Notes: a model not told the origin generated them from the sequence alone. A stretch of 64,000 bases of DNA from Rhodobacter sp. CZR27 (GCF_002407205.1 NZ_CP023548.1:2256501-2320500), one strand, 5' to 3'; shown: positions 29,606 through 40,655, numbered from the stretch's first letter. A program made the numbers and translations.

Positions 29606-31534
29606 TCAGTCTCCTGCGGCGCGGCCCTTGAGGGCGATGATCCCCCGCGGCCGGAACTGGATGAAGATGATGATGAAGAGGATCATGTAGGTCTGCGCCG
29701 CGAGGGTGTTCGAGGGGTTCAGCCACTCGATGCCCTTCTGCACGCCGCCGATCATCGCGGCGCCCGCGAGGGTGCCCCAGATGTTGCCGACGCCGCCCAC
29801 GACGACCGTCATGAAGCTCTGCACGATGTAGTCCTGGCCAAGCTCGGACGTGACCTTGGCGAAGAGGCCGATGGCCACGCCCGCGATCCCCGCGATGCCC
29901 GAGCCGAGGCCGAAGGTCAGCATGTTGATCCGGTCGGGGTTGATCCCCATAGAGGCGGCCATCGAGGGGTTCTGCGTCACCGCCCGCACCTCCAGCCCCA
30001 GCCGGGTGCGGCGCATGATGAACAGGAACACCCCGAGGAAGATGAGCGCCAGCACGAAGATCGCGATCCGGATATAGCTGATCGACACCACGTCATTGAC
30101 AGTCAGCGCCCCGTCGAGCCAGCCGGGGGCGGTCAGCGGCCGCGCCTGGGTGCCGAAGATGTTCTTGGCCAGCTGCTGCAGCGCGATCGAGATGCCGAAG
30201 GTGGCGAGGAGCGTCTCGAGCGGCCGCTTGTAGAGGTGGCGGATCACCAGCCGCTCCATCGCTACACCAGCGGCGAAGGTGACGGCGAAGGCCAGGGGCA
30301 GCGCCACGAGGATCGAGATCGTGTAGTCCGCGATCCAGAGTTGGGTGACGTAGCCAGTATAGGCGCCCATCATGATGAACTCGCCATGCGCCATGTTGAT
30401 CACCCGCATGACGCCGAAGGTGATGGCGAGGCCGATGGCGGCGAGGAAATAGATCGAGGCGAGCGAGGCCGCATCCAGTGCGAGGTCCGCCGCCTGCATC
30501 AGGCCGACGGTGCGGCCGATCCGGGTCAGGGCTGCGGATGCGGCGGCGGCCACTTCGGGATCGGGCTCGGCATAGACCTCGACGAAGCGGTGCGCCTCGA
30601 GCGCCGCCGTCACCTCGTCCTCGGTCGCGGCGGGGGGCACGGCTCCCTGCGCCTCGAGCGCGGTATAGGCCTCGTCCCGCGCTGCCTGGCTGTTCAGCGC
30701 GGCGACCGGGATGCCGGCCACCTGGCCGTTCCTGATCTGCGCCACCAGCGTCTCGCGTTGCGCCTGACGCGTCAGGCGCGCGGGCGCCTCTCCCTGGGCT
30801 ACGAGGAGGTCGTAGGCCTCTTCACGCGAGATATCACGACCGGGCGACAACTCATTGGCGATGTTCAGGTTATCGGGCTGTCCGGTCACCGCGACCCGCC
30901 GGGTGACCACCAGCGGGTTGAGCGCCGCGCGCAGGTCGAGGCCGAGGTCGGCGCCGAAGCTCTCGATGGCGGCCACGCGCTCGTCCGGGGTGGCGCCGAA
31001 GCGCAGTGTCAGCAGCCGCTCCAGCCGGGCCAGCGCCGGATCAGGCGACTGCGACAGTGCGGCGCGCAGCGGCTCCAGATGCTCGGGCGCGGGATCGCGC
31101 GCGATCGAGTTCAGCGCGGCCGAGCGGCGCGCCGGATCGGGGTCGGCCAGCTGGAACCGCACCAGCGCGGTGGCGATCAGCCCGCGGACGCCGCTGTTCG
31201 GGCGCAACTGGTCGATCTCGGCCTTGGCGGCGGTGCCGGCGGGGGCGCCGGACAGGTCGGTCAATGCCCAGCCGCTCTCGGCCGGCGCGATCAGGAAGAA
31301 GGTTCCATCCGCCTCGCGCAGGCCCAGCCCGCGGTTGGCCCAGGCCTCGAGGATGACGGCGGCAGCCGGGTCGCCGGAGGCGGCCAGCGACTCGATCACC
31401 GGCCCGATGGTCTGGCGCGAGGCCTTCTCGACCAGCGCCCGGTTCTCGGACAGGATCTGCGCGGCGGGTGTGCCCTGCGCAAGGACGGAGAGCGGGGCCA
31501 GCAGCACCGCCAGAAGAATCAGGACAAACCGCAT
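29606..31534 (-). CDS. urtB: Urea ABC transporter permease UrtB
   Basis: A 642-residue LivH-type permease. A cleavable signal (FVLILLAVLLAPLSVLA) leads into a long helical extracytoplasmic region (about 20-350, HEAT-like pairs such as DPARRSAALNSIARDPAPEH), a known feature of UrtB. The membrane part follows with AIGLAITFGVMRVINMAHGE and VGGVGNIWGTLAGAAMIGG. Two strong hairpins separate it from urtA, which would set more binding protein than permease. Confidence 0.94.
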   Translation of the reverse strand: MRFVLILLAVLLAPLSVLAQGTPAAQILSENRALVEKASRQTIGPVIESLAASGDPAAAVILEAWANRGLGLREADGTFFLIAPAESGWALTDLSGAPAGTAAKAEIDQLRPNSGVRGLIATALVRFQLADPDPARRSAALNSIARDPAPEHLEPLRAALSQSPDPALARLERLLTLRFGATPDERVAAIESFGADLGLDLRAALNPLVVTRRVAVTGQPDNLNIANELSPGRDISREEAYDLLVAQGEAPARLTRQAQRETLVAQIRNGQVAGIPVAALNSQAARDEAYTALEAQGAVPPAATEDEVTAALEAHRFVEVYAEPDPEVAAAASAALTRIGRTVGLMQAADLALDAASLASIYFLAAIGLAITFGVMRVINMAHGEFIMMGAYTGYVTQLWIADYTISILVALPLAFAVTFAAGVAMERLVIRHLYKRPLETLLATFGISIALQQLAKNIFGTQARPLTAPGWLDGALTVNDVVSISYIRIAIFVLALIFLGVFLFIMRRTRLGLEVRAVTQNPSMAASMGINPDRINMLTFGLGSGIAGIAGVAIGLFAKVTSELGQDYIVQSFMTVVVGGVGNIWGTLAGAAMIGGVQKGIEWLNPSNTLAAQTYMILFIIIFIQFRPRGIIALKGRAAGD

Positions 31535-31555
31535 TCAAACCTCGGTCTCACGGTC

Positions 31556-31578
31556 GGGGGCGACGGTGCGGCGCCCCC
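31556..31578 (-). terminator. Hairpin in the urtA-urtB gap, urtB-proximal
   Basis: GGGGGCG and CGCCCCC form a 7-bp GC stem with a 9-nt loop, 22 bp before urtB. Likely part of an attenuation or RNA-stabilising region together with the next hairpin. Confidence 0.45.
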
Positions 31579-31620
31579 GCTGAAGGCATGGCAGCCGCGG
31601 AAGCAGGGCCTCCGCGGCAA

Positions 31621-31644
31621 GGGGGACGGCGCGGCGCCGCCCCC
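31621..31644 (-). terminator. Hairpin just after urtA
   Basis: GGGGGACGGCGCGGCGCCGCCCCC folds on itself with one bulged base, ending 6 bp from the urtA stop. It probably protects or partly terminates the urtA message, as is common after abundant binding-protein genes. No T tract. Confidence 0.5.
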
Positions 31645-31650
31645 GGCCGG

Positions 31651-32931
31651 TCAGTAGTTCGACTTGATCTGGACGCAGTTCTTGGTCTCGGTGTTGTACA
31701 TGCCGCAATCCAGCGTCTTCCAGTCCGACTCGAGCACGGCAGATTCCGGCAGGAAGTCGGTCCAGGCATCGCCCGGCACCGGCTCGGTCTGCGAGACGAT
31801 GTCGAACTGGCCATCGTCCTTGATCTCGCCGATCAGCACGGGCTTGGTCAGGTGGTGGTTCGGCAGCATCTCGGCCTCCGTGCCGGTGAGGTTCGGGAAC
31901 TTCTGCCCGATCATCGCATCGGCGACCTTGTCCACTTCCGTGGTGCCGGCCTCGGTGACCGCGTTCACCCACATGTTGAAGCCGATGTAGGTCGCTTCCA
32001 TCGGGTCGTTCGTCACCCGCTTCTCGCCCATCCGGGCCTTCCACTCGGTGATGAACGCCTCGTTCGCCGGGCTTTCGGCGGACTGGAAGTAGTTCCAGGC
32101 GGCGAGATGGCCGACGAGGTTCGTGGTGTCGAGGCCGGAAAGCTCCTCCTCGCCGACCGAGAAGGCCACAACGGGGATGTCATCGGCCGAGATGCCCGCC
32201 GCGGCCAGTTCCTTGTAGAAGCCGATGTTGGCATCGCCGTTGATGGTCGAGATCACGCCGACCTTCTTGCCGTCGGCGCCCAGTGCCTTCACGTCGGCCA
32301 CGATCTTCGACCAGTCGGAATGGCCGAAGGGCGTGTAGTTCACGAAGATGTCGCCCTTGGCGATGCCCTTCTGCTGCAGGTAGCTTTCGAGGATGTTGTT
32401 CGTGGTGCGCGGATAGACATAGTCAGTGCCGAGCAGCGCGAATTTCTCGACGCCGAGTTCCTCGAGGAAGTAGTCCACCGCCGGGATCGCCTGCTGGTTC
32501 GGCGCGGCGCCGGTGTAGAACACGTTCTTCGACGATTCCTCGCCCTCATACTGCACCGGATAGAACAGCAGGCCGTTCAGTTCCTCGATCACCGGCAGGA
32601 CCGACTTGCGGCTGACGGAGGTCCAGCAGCCGAAGATCACGTCGACGTCGTTGACGGTCAGCAGTTCGCGCGCCTTTTCGGCAAACAGCGGCCAGTCCGA
32701 GGCCGGATCGACCACCACCGCTTCCAGCTTCTTGCCCAGCACGCCGCCCTTGGCGTTCTGCTGGTCAACGAGCATCAGCACGGTGTCCTTCAGCGTCGTC
32801 TCGGAAATCGCCATCGTGCCGGACAGCGAATGCAGGACGCCGATCTTGATCGTGTCCTCCTGCGCCCATCCGGCACCGGCGAGCGACAAACCCAGCGCCG
32901 TGCCGATCAGTAGTCCCCTGAAGCCGTTCAT
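31651..32931 (-). CDS. urtA: Urea-binding protein UrtA
   Basis: Periplasmic urea receptor, 426 residues with a 23-residue signal (GTALGLSLAGAGWAQ). Type-I binding fold of the amide/urea branch: IKIGVLHSLSGTMAISE, VIFGCWTSVSRKSVLPVIEE and GLLFYPVQYEGEESS are hallmark UrtA stretches. ATG at 32931. Most upstream urt gene, 295 bp downstream of ureG on the same strand. Confidence 0.96.
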   Translation of the reverse strand: MNGFRGLLIGTALGLSLAGAGWAQEDTIKIGVLHSLSGTMAISETTLKDTVLMLVDQQNAKGGVLGKKLEAVVVDPASDWPLFAEKARELLTVNDVDVIFGCWTSVSRKSVLPVIEELNGLLFYPVQYEGEESSKNVFYTGAAPNQQAIPAVDYFLEELGVEKFALLGTDYVYPRTTNNILESYLQQKGIAKGDIFVNYTPFGHSDWSKIVADVKALGADGKKVGVISTINGDANIGFYKELAAAGISADDIPVVAFSVGEEELSGLDTTNLVGHLAAWNYFQSAESPANEAFITEWKARMGEKRVTNDPMEATYIGFNMWVNAVTEAGTTEVDKVADAMIGQKFPNLTGTEAEMLPNHHLTKPVLIGEIKDDGQFDIVSQTEPVPGDAWTDFLPESAVLESDWKTLDCGMYNTETKNCVQIKSNY

Positions 32932-33226
32932 GTTCTCGTCCTTTTCTGGCCAAGCTCCGCCGGGCCGGTCCCGATGGGCCGGTTCACAGACTGTCAAGCG
33001 TGGCATTCCCCTGTTGAATCGCCGCAGTCCGGGACCGCGGGCGCCGGATCGGACTGGCTCGATCCTCGCGACGCCTAGATGACGGCGGGGCTGAGGGTGC
33101 GGCAATACTACGGGAAAACCGCCAGCCGCCCCCGCCGGCGTTCGCCCGAAATTTGTGCGGAACCCGCGGCCGCAGCCGCGAAACGGGCAGATGTCGGGCC
33201 GGAGGGATGCAGAACGGGCAGCCTGC
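32932..33226 (-). promoter_or_regulatory. ureG-urtA gap
   Basis: 295 bp with no gene. It should hold a promoter for urtABCDE. I looked for an NtrC-type TGCACC-N5-GGTGCA palindrome and a sigma-54 GG-N10-GC element and saw none that I would defend. Confidence 0.4.
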
Positions 33227-33862
33227 TCATTCGGCGGGCAAGAGTTGCAGCCCGCCTTCGCGTTCGAGGAAGGAGACGATCTCGGCCACGCCCTCGCCCG
33301 CGCGCACCCTGGCCATGACGTAGGGACGGCGGCCACGGGCGCGGCGGGTGTCCTCTTCCAGCAGTGCAAGGTCGACGCCCACATGCGGCGCGAGGTCGGT
33401 CTTGTTGACCACCAGCAGGTCCGACCGCGCCACGCCGGGCCCGCGCTTCCTCGGGATGTCCTGCCCCGCGGCCGTGTCGATGACATAGATCGTGAGGTCG
33501 GCCAGTTCCGGCGAGAAGGTCGCGGCAAGATTGTCCCCGCCCGACTCGATCAGGATCAGGTCGAGGTCGGGGAAGGCCCGGCGCAGATCGGCGACCGCGG
33601 CCAGGTTGATCGAGGCATCCTCGCGGATCGCGGTATGCGGGCAGCCACCGGTCTCGACCCCGCGGATCCGTTCCGCGGGCAGGACCTGCGCCCGCATCAG
33701 CGCCTCGGCATCCTCGCGCGTGTAGATGTCGTTGGTGATGACGGCCATCGAGCAGCGCCGTGCGAGGGCGGCGCAGAGTTTCTCGGTCAGCGTCGTCTTG
33801 CCGGCGCCCACCGGGCCGCCGATCCCCACCCGGAGCGGCCCGTGGGCCCTTTGGTCGGTCAT
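33227..33862 (-). CDS. ureG: Urease accessory GTPase UreG
   Basis: SIMIBI-class GTPase (211 residues) that supplies energy for Ni insertion into urease. P-loop [10 protein letters not shown] at about 15-24, the Ni-site Cys-Pro-His in [13 protein letters not shown], the base-specific NKTD, and [18 protein letters not shown] overlaps the ureF stop. Confidence 0.96.
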   Translation of the reverse strand: MTDQRAHGPLRVGIGGPVGAGKTTLTEKLCAALARRCSMAVITNDIYTREDAEALMRAQVLPAERIRGVETGGCPHTAIREDASINLAAVADLRRAFPDLDLILIESGGDNLAATFSPELADLTIYVIDTAAGQDIPRKRGPGVARSDLLVVNKTDLAPHVGVDLALLEEDTRRARGRRPYVMARVRAGEGVAEIVSFLEREGGLQLLPAE

Positions 33863-34491
33863 GTCCTGAAGATCCTCACGTCCATCGTCTCGTGCCGCAT
33901 CGCCGCCAGATCGGCGCGGAAGGCGGCGCTGCCGATCGCCTCCAGCGGCGCCTCGGCGGCCGTGGCGGCCAAGTCCTCGATCAGCGGATGAAGTGCAGCA
34001 AGGATCGCCTGCCCCTCGGTCTGGCCGAGCGGCACGAAGCGCACAGCGACCGAAACGAGATTCGCGGCGAAGGCATGCAGGGCGAGCGCCACCACCTGCG
34101 CGACAGGCAGGCCGAGCGACGCCGCGGCCTGCCCCACCGCCACCGGCAGCGGCCGCGCGGGCAGCGGCTGCCCGGTCAGCGCCGCGGTCGCGGCGGCGAA
34201 GGCCGCGCCCTGATCCTCGGTCTCGCGCAGGCGTTCGGCGGAAGGCGCGAGGGCGCGGGCCAGATCCGTCAGCGCGTCAAGGTCGTGGCCCTTCAGGGCA
34301 TGCGCCAGCAGGATGGCATCCGTCCGCCCCGCCCCGAAGCGCAGCACATCGGCGATCCAGCCGCGCGCAGTGTCCGCATTCCGCACCTCGCCCTCCGAGA
34401 TCGCCCATTCCAGCCCGTGGGAATAGGCGAAGGCCCCGGTCGGAAAGGCCGGGGACAGCCATTGCACGAGGCTGAGGAGTGCCTGGCTCAT
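33859..34491 (-). CDS. ureF: Urease accessory protein UreF
   Basis: All-helical 210-residue activator of UreG in the urease maturation complex. The N-terminal [20 protein letters not shown] is the family signature. Four-base overlaps on both sides (ureE and ureG) show one translational unit. Confidence 0.93.
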   Translation of the reverse strand: MSQALLSLVQWLSPAFPTGAFAYSHGLEWAISEGEVRNADTARGWIADVLRFGAGRTDAILLAHALKGHDLDALTDLARALAPSAERLRETEDQGAAFAAATAALTGQPLPARPLPVAVGQAAASLGLPVAQVVALALHAFAANLVSVAVRFVPLGQTEGQAILAALHPLIEDLAATAAEAPLEAIGSAAFRADLAAMRHETMDVRIFRT

Positions 34492-35045
34492 GCCGGGTCG
34501 GCGTCGGGCGCGTCATCCTCATCCGGCGGGCGCGAGACATGCAGGTGGACATGCGGATGGGCATGGCCATGCTCGTGCCCCGCCTCTTCGGGTCCGTGAT
34601 CGTGCCCCAGCGTGCGGCCGTGGCCGTAGGCGCCGCGCTCCGGCCGGAAGGGCTGGACCGCCTCGGCCACCGACGCCCCGAGCCCGCGCAGCATCTGCTC
34701 GAGCACGTGGTCGCGGCGGATCACCAGCCGGTCGGCCTCGATCTGGCAGGGCGTGTGGCGGTTGCCGATGTGCCAGGCAGCGCGGACCAGCGGGCCGGTC
34801 ACCACAAGCACCTCCTCCTCGGCTGCGCGCACCTCGATCAGGCGGCCGTCGGGGAGTTCGAAGGCGGACCCCTCCTCCAGATCCGCCGTCTCGGCCAGAT
34901 CGACAAGGAAGCTCTCGCCCGCCTCGGTCTCCAGCCGCTTGCGGCGCAGGAAGCGTTCATCATAGCCGAGCCGCACGAGACCCGCGGCCGCACCCGTCCA
35001 TTCGCCCGGTCGAAGCAGGCGGCGGGCATGGGGAAGCTCGGTCAT
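34488..35045 (-). CDS. ureE: Urease accessory nickel carrier UreE
   Basis: 185-residue Ni chaperone. The N-terminal and central domains (RLGYDERFLRRKRLETEAGE, AWHIGNRHTPCQIEADRLVI) contain the metal-binding His of the dimer interface. The C-terminus is a His-rich tail (HGRTLGHDHGPEEAGHEHGH, then HAHPHVHLHV) for extra nickel. Confidence 0.95.
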   Translation of the reverse strand: MTELPHARRLLRPGEWTGAAAGLVRLGYDERFLRRKRLETEAGESFLVDLAETADLEEGSAFELPDGRLIEVRAAEEEVLVVTGPLVRAAWHIGNRHTPCQIEADRLVIRRDHVLEQMLRGLGASVAEAVQPFRPERGAYGHGRTLGHDHGPEEAGHEHGHAHPHVHLHVSRPPDEDDAPDADPA

Positions 35046-35132
35046 GGGGAAGTCCTTTCTGTGTCCGGCATCAGCGATTCGTTAACGGAGCGGCGGCTAT
35101 GTGTCGAGAACAGATTGGCAACGGGGGCAGGA

Positions 35133-35429
35133 ATGCACAAGGCGAACCCGGCGGACGAACTGGCCGAGGTGCGGGCGGCCATCACGCGACTGCGGCTGAG
35201 GGAGGCGCGGCTCTGCGCGACCATCCTTGCCGCGCCCGAGGAAACCGTGGAAGGACGCCACTTCCGCGCGGAGATCGCCGAGCGCCGGTTCCGGCTGTTC
35301 GATGCGGCCCGGTTGCCGGAAACGGTGCTGGCCGATCCGCGCTACTGGTCGGAAAGCGTGACGCAGGAGGTGCGCTGCCTTCCGACTGCCGATCCGACCC
35401 TGCCGGCCTTCCTGCGCCCGCTGCACTAG
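35133..35429 (+). CDS. Hypothetical 98-aa protein, antisense-oriented inside the urease cluster
   Basis: A 98-residue soluble protein on the strand opposite to ure genes, between ureE and ureC. ATG at 35133 is preceded by GGGGGCAGG. Residues 8-35 form an amphipathic, possibly coiled-coil helix (ADELAEVRAAITRLRLREAR). The amino-acid profile is natural, unlike the minus-strand frame through the same bases, so I favour this strand. No function can be assigned. Confidence 0.6.
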   Translation: MHKANPADELAEVRAAITRLRLREARLCATILAAPEETVEGRHFRAEIAERRFRLFDAARLPETVLADPRYWSESVTQEVRCLPTADPTLPAFLRPLH

Positions 35430-35499
35430 GCGTCCGGCCCCGATCCTTCCGAACCTCTCACGCTCCTGACCAAGGCCCCGGCCCACTGCACCGCCCGCA

Positions 35500-37206
<1,707 letters not shown>

Positions 37207-37365
37207 GAACCCTCCTTAGCGGTAGCGCGGCCGGGCGAGACCCACCCGATGCGACAAATTGACACGGGAGCGGTCGCGGCGCGATACAGCCGCGTCCCGG
37301 ATGCGCGGCGGAGCATTTTCCCGTCCACGCCCGTCCCGGACGGATTTTGAGCAAGGAATAGTCAG

Positions 37366-38214
37366 ATGAGACTGCACGCCATGGTGCGCGGGCTTGTCCC
37401 CGTCGTTATTTGTCTTGCCGGTGCGGCAACCGCGGGCCCCTCGGTGGAACGGGGCGAATACCTGGTCCGAGGACCTGCCGGCTGCGGCAACTGCCACACG
37501 CCGAAGGGGCCGGAGGGCGCGTTGCCGGACAGGGAGCTCGCCGGCAGCGTGGTGCTCGACATCCCCGAGTTCACGGCAATCGCTGCCAACCTCACCCCGG
37601 CCGGGCGCATCGCGCAGTGGAGCGATGCCGAAGTTGCCCGCGCGATCCGCGAGGGCCGGCGCCCCGACGGGACGCTGATCGGCCCGCCGATGCCCATCGA
37701 GATGTATCGCGGCCTCTCGGACGAGGACGTGGCCTCGATCGTGATGTTCCTGCGCACCCTCGCGCCGGTGGAGAGCGACCTGCCCGCCTCGACCTACCGG
37801 ATCCCGCTGCCAGCTGCCTATGGGCCGCCCGTCGAGACGGTCACCGCGCCCGAGCGGGCCGTGACGGTGGACTACGGCGCCTACCTTGCGGGCCCCGTGG
37901 CCCACTGCATCGAGTGCCACACGCCCATGGGTCCACAGGGCTCCATGCTCGAGACCGACCTCGGTCGCGGCGGCTTCGAGTTCCACGGGCCATGGGGCGT
38001 CTCGGTTTCGGCCAACCTGACCAGCCACCCCGACGGGCTGGCCAGCTATTCCGACGAGCAGGTCGCCCGGATGATCACGCAGGGCGTGCACGCCGACGGC
38101 AAGCCGATGCTGCCGCCGATGCCCTACGGCCATTTCGCGCGCTTCACCGAGGACGACCTGAAGGCGGTGATCCTCTATCTGCGGAGCCTGCCGCCGCTGC
38201 CTGACGCCCCCTAG
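37366..38214 (+). CDS. Diheme cytochrome c, periplasmic
   Basis: 282 residues with a signal peptide ending near ATAG (about 24). There are two cytochrome-c domains with CGNCH (40-44) and CIECH (181-185). Candidate Met ligands lie in IGPPMPIEM and LPPMPYGHF. The twin-domain layout resembles cytochrome subunits that take electrons from periplasmic dehydrogenases or act as free carriers. It runs against the surrounding ure genes. ATG at 37366 with AAGGAA upstream. Its partner enzyme is not visible nearby. Confidence 0.88.
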   Translation: MRLHAMVRGLVPVVICLAGAATAGPSVERGEYLVRGPAGCGNCHTPKGPEGALPDRELAGSVVLDIPEFTAIAANLTPAGRIAQWSDAEVARAIREGRRPDGTLIGPPMPIEMYRGLSDEDVASIVMFLRTLAPVESDLPASTYRIPLPAAYGPPVETVTAPERAVTVDYGAYLAGPVAHCIECHTPMGPQGSMLETDLGRGGFEFHGPWGVSVSANLTSHPDGLASYSDEQVARMITQGVHADGKPMLPPMPYGHFARFTEDDLKAVILYLRSLPPLPDAP

Positions 38215-38248
38215 GGGCCGATCGCAGACAGAAGGCAGGCCCGTCACG

Positions 38249-38566
38249 TCACACCCTGGGCGTCTTCGCCGCGCGGGTCAGCCGCGCGGCATTGGCGCGG
38301 GTGCGGCGGCGGATCGGCTTCAGGGCCGCGGCGGCAACCTCATCCGGCCGCTTGCCCTGCATCGCGGCGGCGGTGGCGGCCTGCGCGGCCTGGGCGAAGG
38401 CGCGGCCCTTCTCGGCCACCATGCGCTGGTTCTCCATCGGGTGCGGCGTGAGCACCCCCATCATGCCGAGCGTCCGCAGCGTCATCACTGTCTGCGCTTC
38501 GGCCACCATCAGCCCCATCTGCCAGGAGAGCTTCATCATTTCGGCGATCGGCAAGGCAAGGGTCAT
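38249..38566 (-). CDS. Small helical Met/Ala-rich protein between ureB and ureC
   Basis: 105 residues, predicted almost wholly helical, with a Met-rich N-terminal half (IAEMMKLSWQMGLMVAEAQT) and a basic C-terminus (PIRRRTRANAARLTRAAKTP). It resembles small phasin-like proteins of Rhodobacteraceae that are often left as hypothetical. It is in line with the ure genes, 25 bp after ureB, so it is probably cotranscribed. Role unknown. Confidence 0.7.
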   Translation of the reverse strand: MTLALPIAEMMKLSWQMGLMVAEAQTVMTLRTLGMMGVLTPHPMENQRMVAEKGRAFAQAAQAATAAAMQGKRPDEVAAAALKPIRRRTRANAARLTRAAKTPRV

Positions 38567-38591
38567 CCGGTTCTCCTAAGGTTCGAGGCCG

Positions 38592-38897
38592 CTACACCTT
38601 GCCCATGATATGCCCGTTGAAGCCATAGACTTCACGGCTGCCGGCATACGACACAAGTCGCACTTCGCGAGTCTGGCCCGGCTCGAATCGCACGGCCGTC
38701 CCGGCCGGGATGTCGAGCCGCATACCCCGCGCGGCATCACGATCAAAGGTCAACGCGGGATTCGTTTCCGCGAAGTGGTAGTGCGATCCAACCTGCACCG
38801 GCCTGTCGCCGGCATTGGAGACAATGAGCGTGATCTGCGCGCGTTCCGCGTTCAGCACGATTTCCCCATCTGCGGGAAAGATCTCTCCGGGAATCAT
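38592..38897 (-). CDS. ureB: Urease beta subunit
   Basis: 101 residues; begins [19 protein letters not shown] and contains [13 protein letters not shown] and [14 protein letters not shown], all diagnostic. Non-catalytic structural subunit of the urease trimer. 9 bp after ureJ. Confidence 0.97.
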   Translation of the reverse strand: MIPGEIFPADGEIVLNAERAQITLIVSNAGDRPVQVGSHYHFAETNPALTFDRDAARGMRLDIPAGTAVRFEPGQTREVRLVSYAGSREVYGFNGHIMGKV

Positions 38898-38906
38898 CGC
38901 GGCACC

Positions 38907-39506
38907 TCAGGCGAAGGCCAGCGCGAGGCCGGCGAGGGCCGCGCCCGCGCCCAGCGATCGGGCGGCACCCGCCCCGGCCAGCCGTGCAAGGCCGCGCCCG
39001 GCAAGCAGGCCCGTCAGGTGCAGCGCGGCGGTCGCGACGATGAAGCCGGCGGCATAGGGGGCAAAGCCCGCCTGCGGCCCCTCGGTCCCGTGCGCCAGAC
39101 CATGCGCGGCGCCGAAGACCGCGACGGCGGCCAGCGCGAGCGGCAGCGCCGGGCGCAGCGCAAGCGCCGCGGCAGCCCCGAACAGGATCGTGGAGGCGAG
39201 GATCATCGGCTCGACCGCCGCGACTGCGAGGCCCGCCGCCCCGGCAAGCCCGCCGCCCAGCATCGCGACAAGGAAGGCCAGAGGCATCGCCCAGACTGCA
39301 CGCCCACCGGTGACCGCCGCCCAGAGACCGACCGCCACCATGGCGAGCAGGTGGTCCGTGCCGCCCAGCGGATGGGAAAGGCCCGCGACCAGCGCCGCCC
39401 CCTCGGCATGACCCGGATGGGCCGAGGCGACCGCCGGCAGCAGCGCGAACCCCACGGCAAGGCCGGCGGCTGGGCGGCAGATCGGGGCAGAGATTCGGAA
39501 GCGCAT
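38907..39506 (-). CDS. ureJ: HupE/UreJ-type membrane protein, probable nickel permease
   Basis: 199 residues with a signal-like N-terminus and about six helices. The HupE/UreJ motif HPLGGTDHLLAMVAVGLWA is at about 45-63, and a second metal-ligand stretch is FGAAHGLAHGTE. The family is thought to import Ni2+ for urease or hydrogenase. Lies between ureA and ureB, a common alphaproteobacterial order. Confidence 0.93.
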   Translation of the reverse strand: MRFRISAPICRPAAGLAVGFALLPAVASAHPGHAEGAALVAGLSHPLGGTDHLLAMVAVGLWAAVTGGRAVWAMPLAFLVAMLGGGLAGAAGLAVAAVEPMILASTILFGAAAALALRPALPLALAAVAVFGAAHGLAHGTEGPQAGFAPYAAGFIVATAALHLTGLLAGRGLARLAGAGAARSLGAGAALAGLALAFA

Positions 39507-39515
39507 GGAAACCTC

Positions 39516-39818
39516 TCAGCGGATCGGATGATGGACGGTGACGAGCTTGGTGCCGTCGGGGAAGGTCGCCTCGACCTGAACGGAATGCAGCATCTCGGGC
39601 ACGCCCTCCATGCATTGCTCGGCGGTCACCACATGGGCGCCGGCCTGCATCAGGTCGGCCACGGTGCGTCCCTCGCGCGCGCCCTCGACCACGAAGTCCG
39701 AGATCAGCGCCACCGCCTCCGGGTGGTTCAGCTTCACTCCGCGCTGCAACCGCCCGCGCGCCACCATGGCCGCCAGACTGATGAGGAGCTTTTCCTTCTC
39801 CCGTGGTGTCAGGTTCAT
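39516..39818 (-). CDS. ureA: Urease gamma subunit
   Basis: 100 residues, [20 protein letters not shown] and [20 protein letters not shown] are diagnostic. Smallest structural subunit; 9 bp from ureD. Confidence 0.97.
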   Translation of the reverse strand: MNLTPREKEKLLISLAAMVARGRLQRGVKLNHPEAVALISDFVVEGAREGRTVADLMQAGAHVVTAEQCMEGVPEMLHSVQVEATFPDGTKLVTVHHPIR

Positions 39819-39827
39819 TCGTCCCCC

Positions 39828-40655
39828 TCAAACCTGCCAGACGCGCGGCAAATCGCGGCCGCGCAATGCCGCCAGAACCCGCGCGACCTGCCGGCGCAGC
39901 GGCCAGCCGTCGGGTGCGAGCATCCGCAGCACGAGTTTCCCGTCGAAGGCCGAGGCCGCGGCCTCCACCCCCGGCTCATCCAACACCGCGCGTGCGGCGC
40001 CAAGCGCATCCTCGGCACCCTGCCCGACCAGCGCCAGCGTGGCGAAGGCCCGAGCGCCGCCCAGCACCGCCGGCCCCCGACCCGCCGCAAGCGCCGCATC
40101 GTCGAAGCACAGCGGATCGACCAGCACCGGCCGCCCGGCGCGCCGGATGCTGCGCCGGTCGCGGAAGGCAAGCCGCCGCACGGTCTCGCCCATCGCGGCG
40201 CGGCCCAGCACGACCGATTCGACAATCAGGCAGCCCGCTTCCGGGGCAAGGTCGACCTCCGTCCGCCGATCGAGCGCGGCCCCCTCGTAAAGGATCGTCT
40301 CCTGCGGCAGCCAGTCGAGCCAGCCGCCGCGTCCGACCTCATGGACAACGCCCACGCGCGCCGCGCCTTCGCCCGCCGCATAGGCACGCTCGGCCGTCTG
40401 GGTCGTGGCGACCGCGCGGCACCCCTCGCCCAGCGTCAGGCGGTAGTCGAGCCGGTCGCCGCCGGTCAGCCCGCCCGAGGTATTGAGGAAGACCACCTCG
40501 GGCACCGGCCCGGCGATGCGCGGCAGGAAGGCCTTGGCCGAGCCGCGCTGCGCCAGATCCGCCAGCCTGACCGCCCCGCGGGCGAGGGCAAGCGCGACAT
40601 GCGCATCGCCTTGGCTGCGTTCCAGCCGCACGGGAGGGGGGGCACAGGCGTTCAT
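39828..40655 (-). CDS. ureD: Urease accessory protein UreD
   Basis: 275-residue scaffold that docks UreF-UreG on apo-urease. Typical stretches: LNTSGGLTGGDRLDYRLTLG, TTQTAERAYAAG and LDWLPQETILYEGAALDRRT. ATG at 40655 chosen because the conserved fold starts soon after; the open frame extends to 40904 without a better start. First gene of the ure series, divergent from the kinase gene at 40826. Confidence 0.93.
   Translation of the reverse strand: MNACAPPPVRLERSQGDAHVALALARGAVRLADLAQRGSAKAFLPRIAGPVPEVVFLNTSGGLTGGDRLDYRLTLGEGCRAVATTQTAERAYAAGEGAARVGVVHEVGRGGWLDWLPQETILYEGAALDRRTEVDLAPEAGCLIVESVVLGRAAMGETVRRLAFRDRRSIRRAGRPVLVDPLCFDDAALAAGRGPAVLGGARAFATLALVGQGAEDALGAARAVLDEPGVEAAASAFDGKLVLRMLAPDGWPLRRQVARVLAALRGRDLPRVWQV

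Noticed and set aside
28409..31657. A 1082-codon plus-strand frame over urtC and urtB
   Set aside because: Shadow of the urt genes, with low-complexity Arg/Gln/Asp composition and no recognisable domain.
32932..33226. NtrC or sigma-54 site for nitrogen control of urt genes
   Set aside because: Searched by eye on both strands; no convincing palindrome or GG-N10-GC element.
35097..35486. A 129-codon minus-strand frame between ureC and ureE, in the place where some Rhodobacter ure clusters have a small orf
   Set aside because: Composition is shadow-like (Arg, Gly, Gln-rich) and the plus-strand frame through the same bases looks like a real protein.
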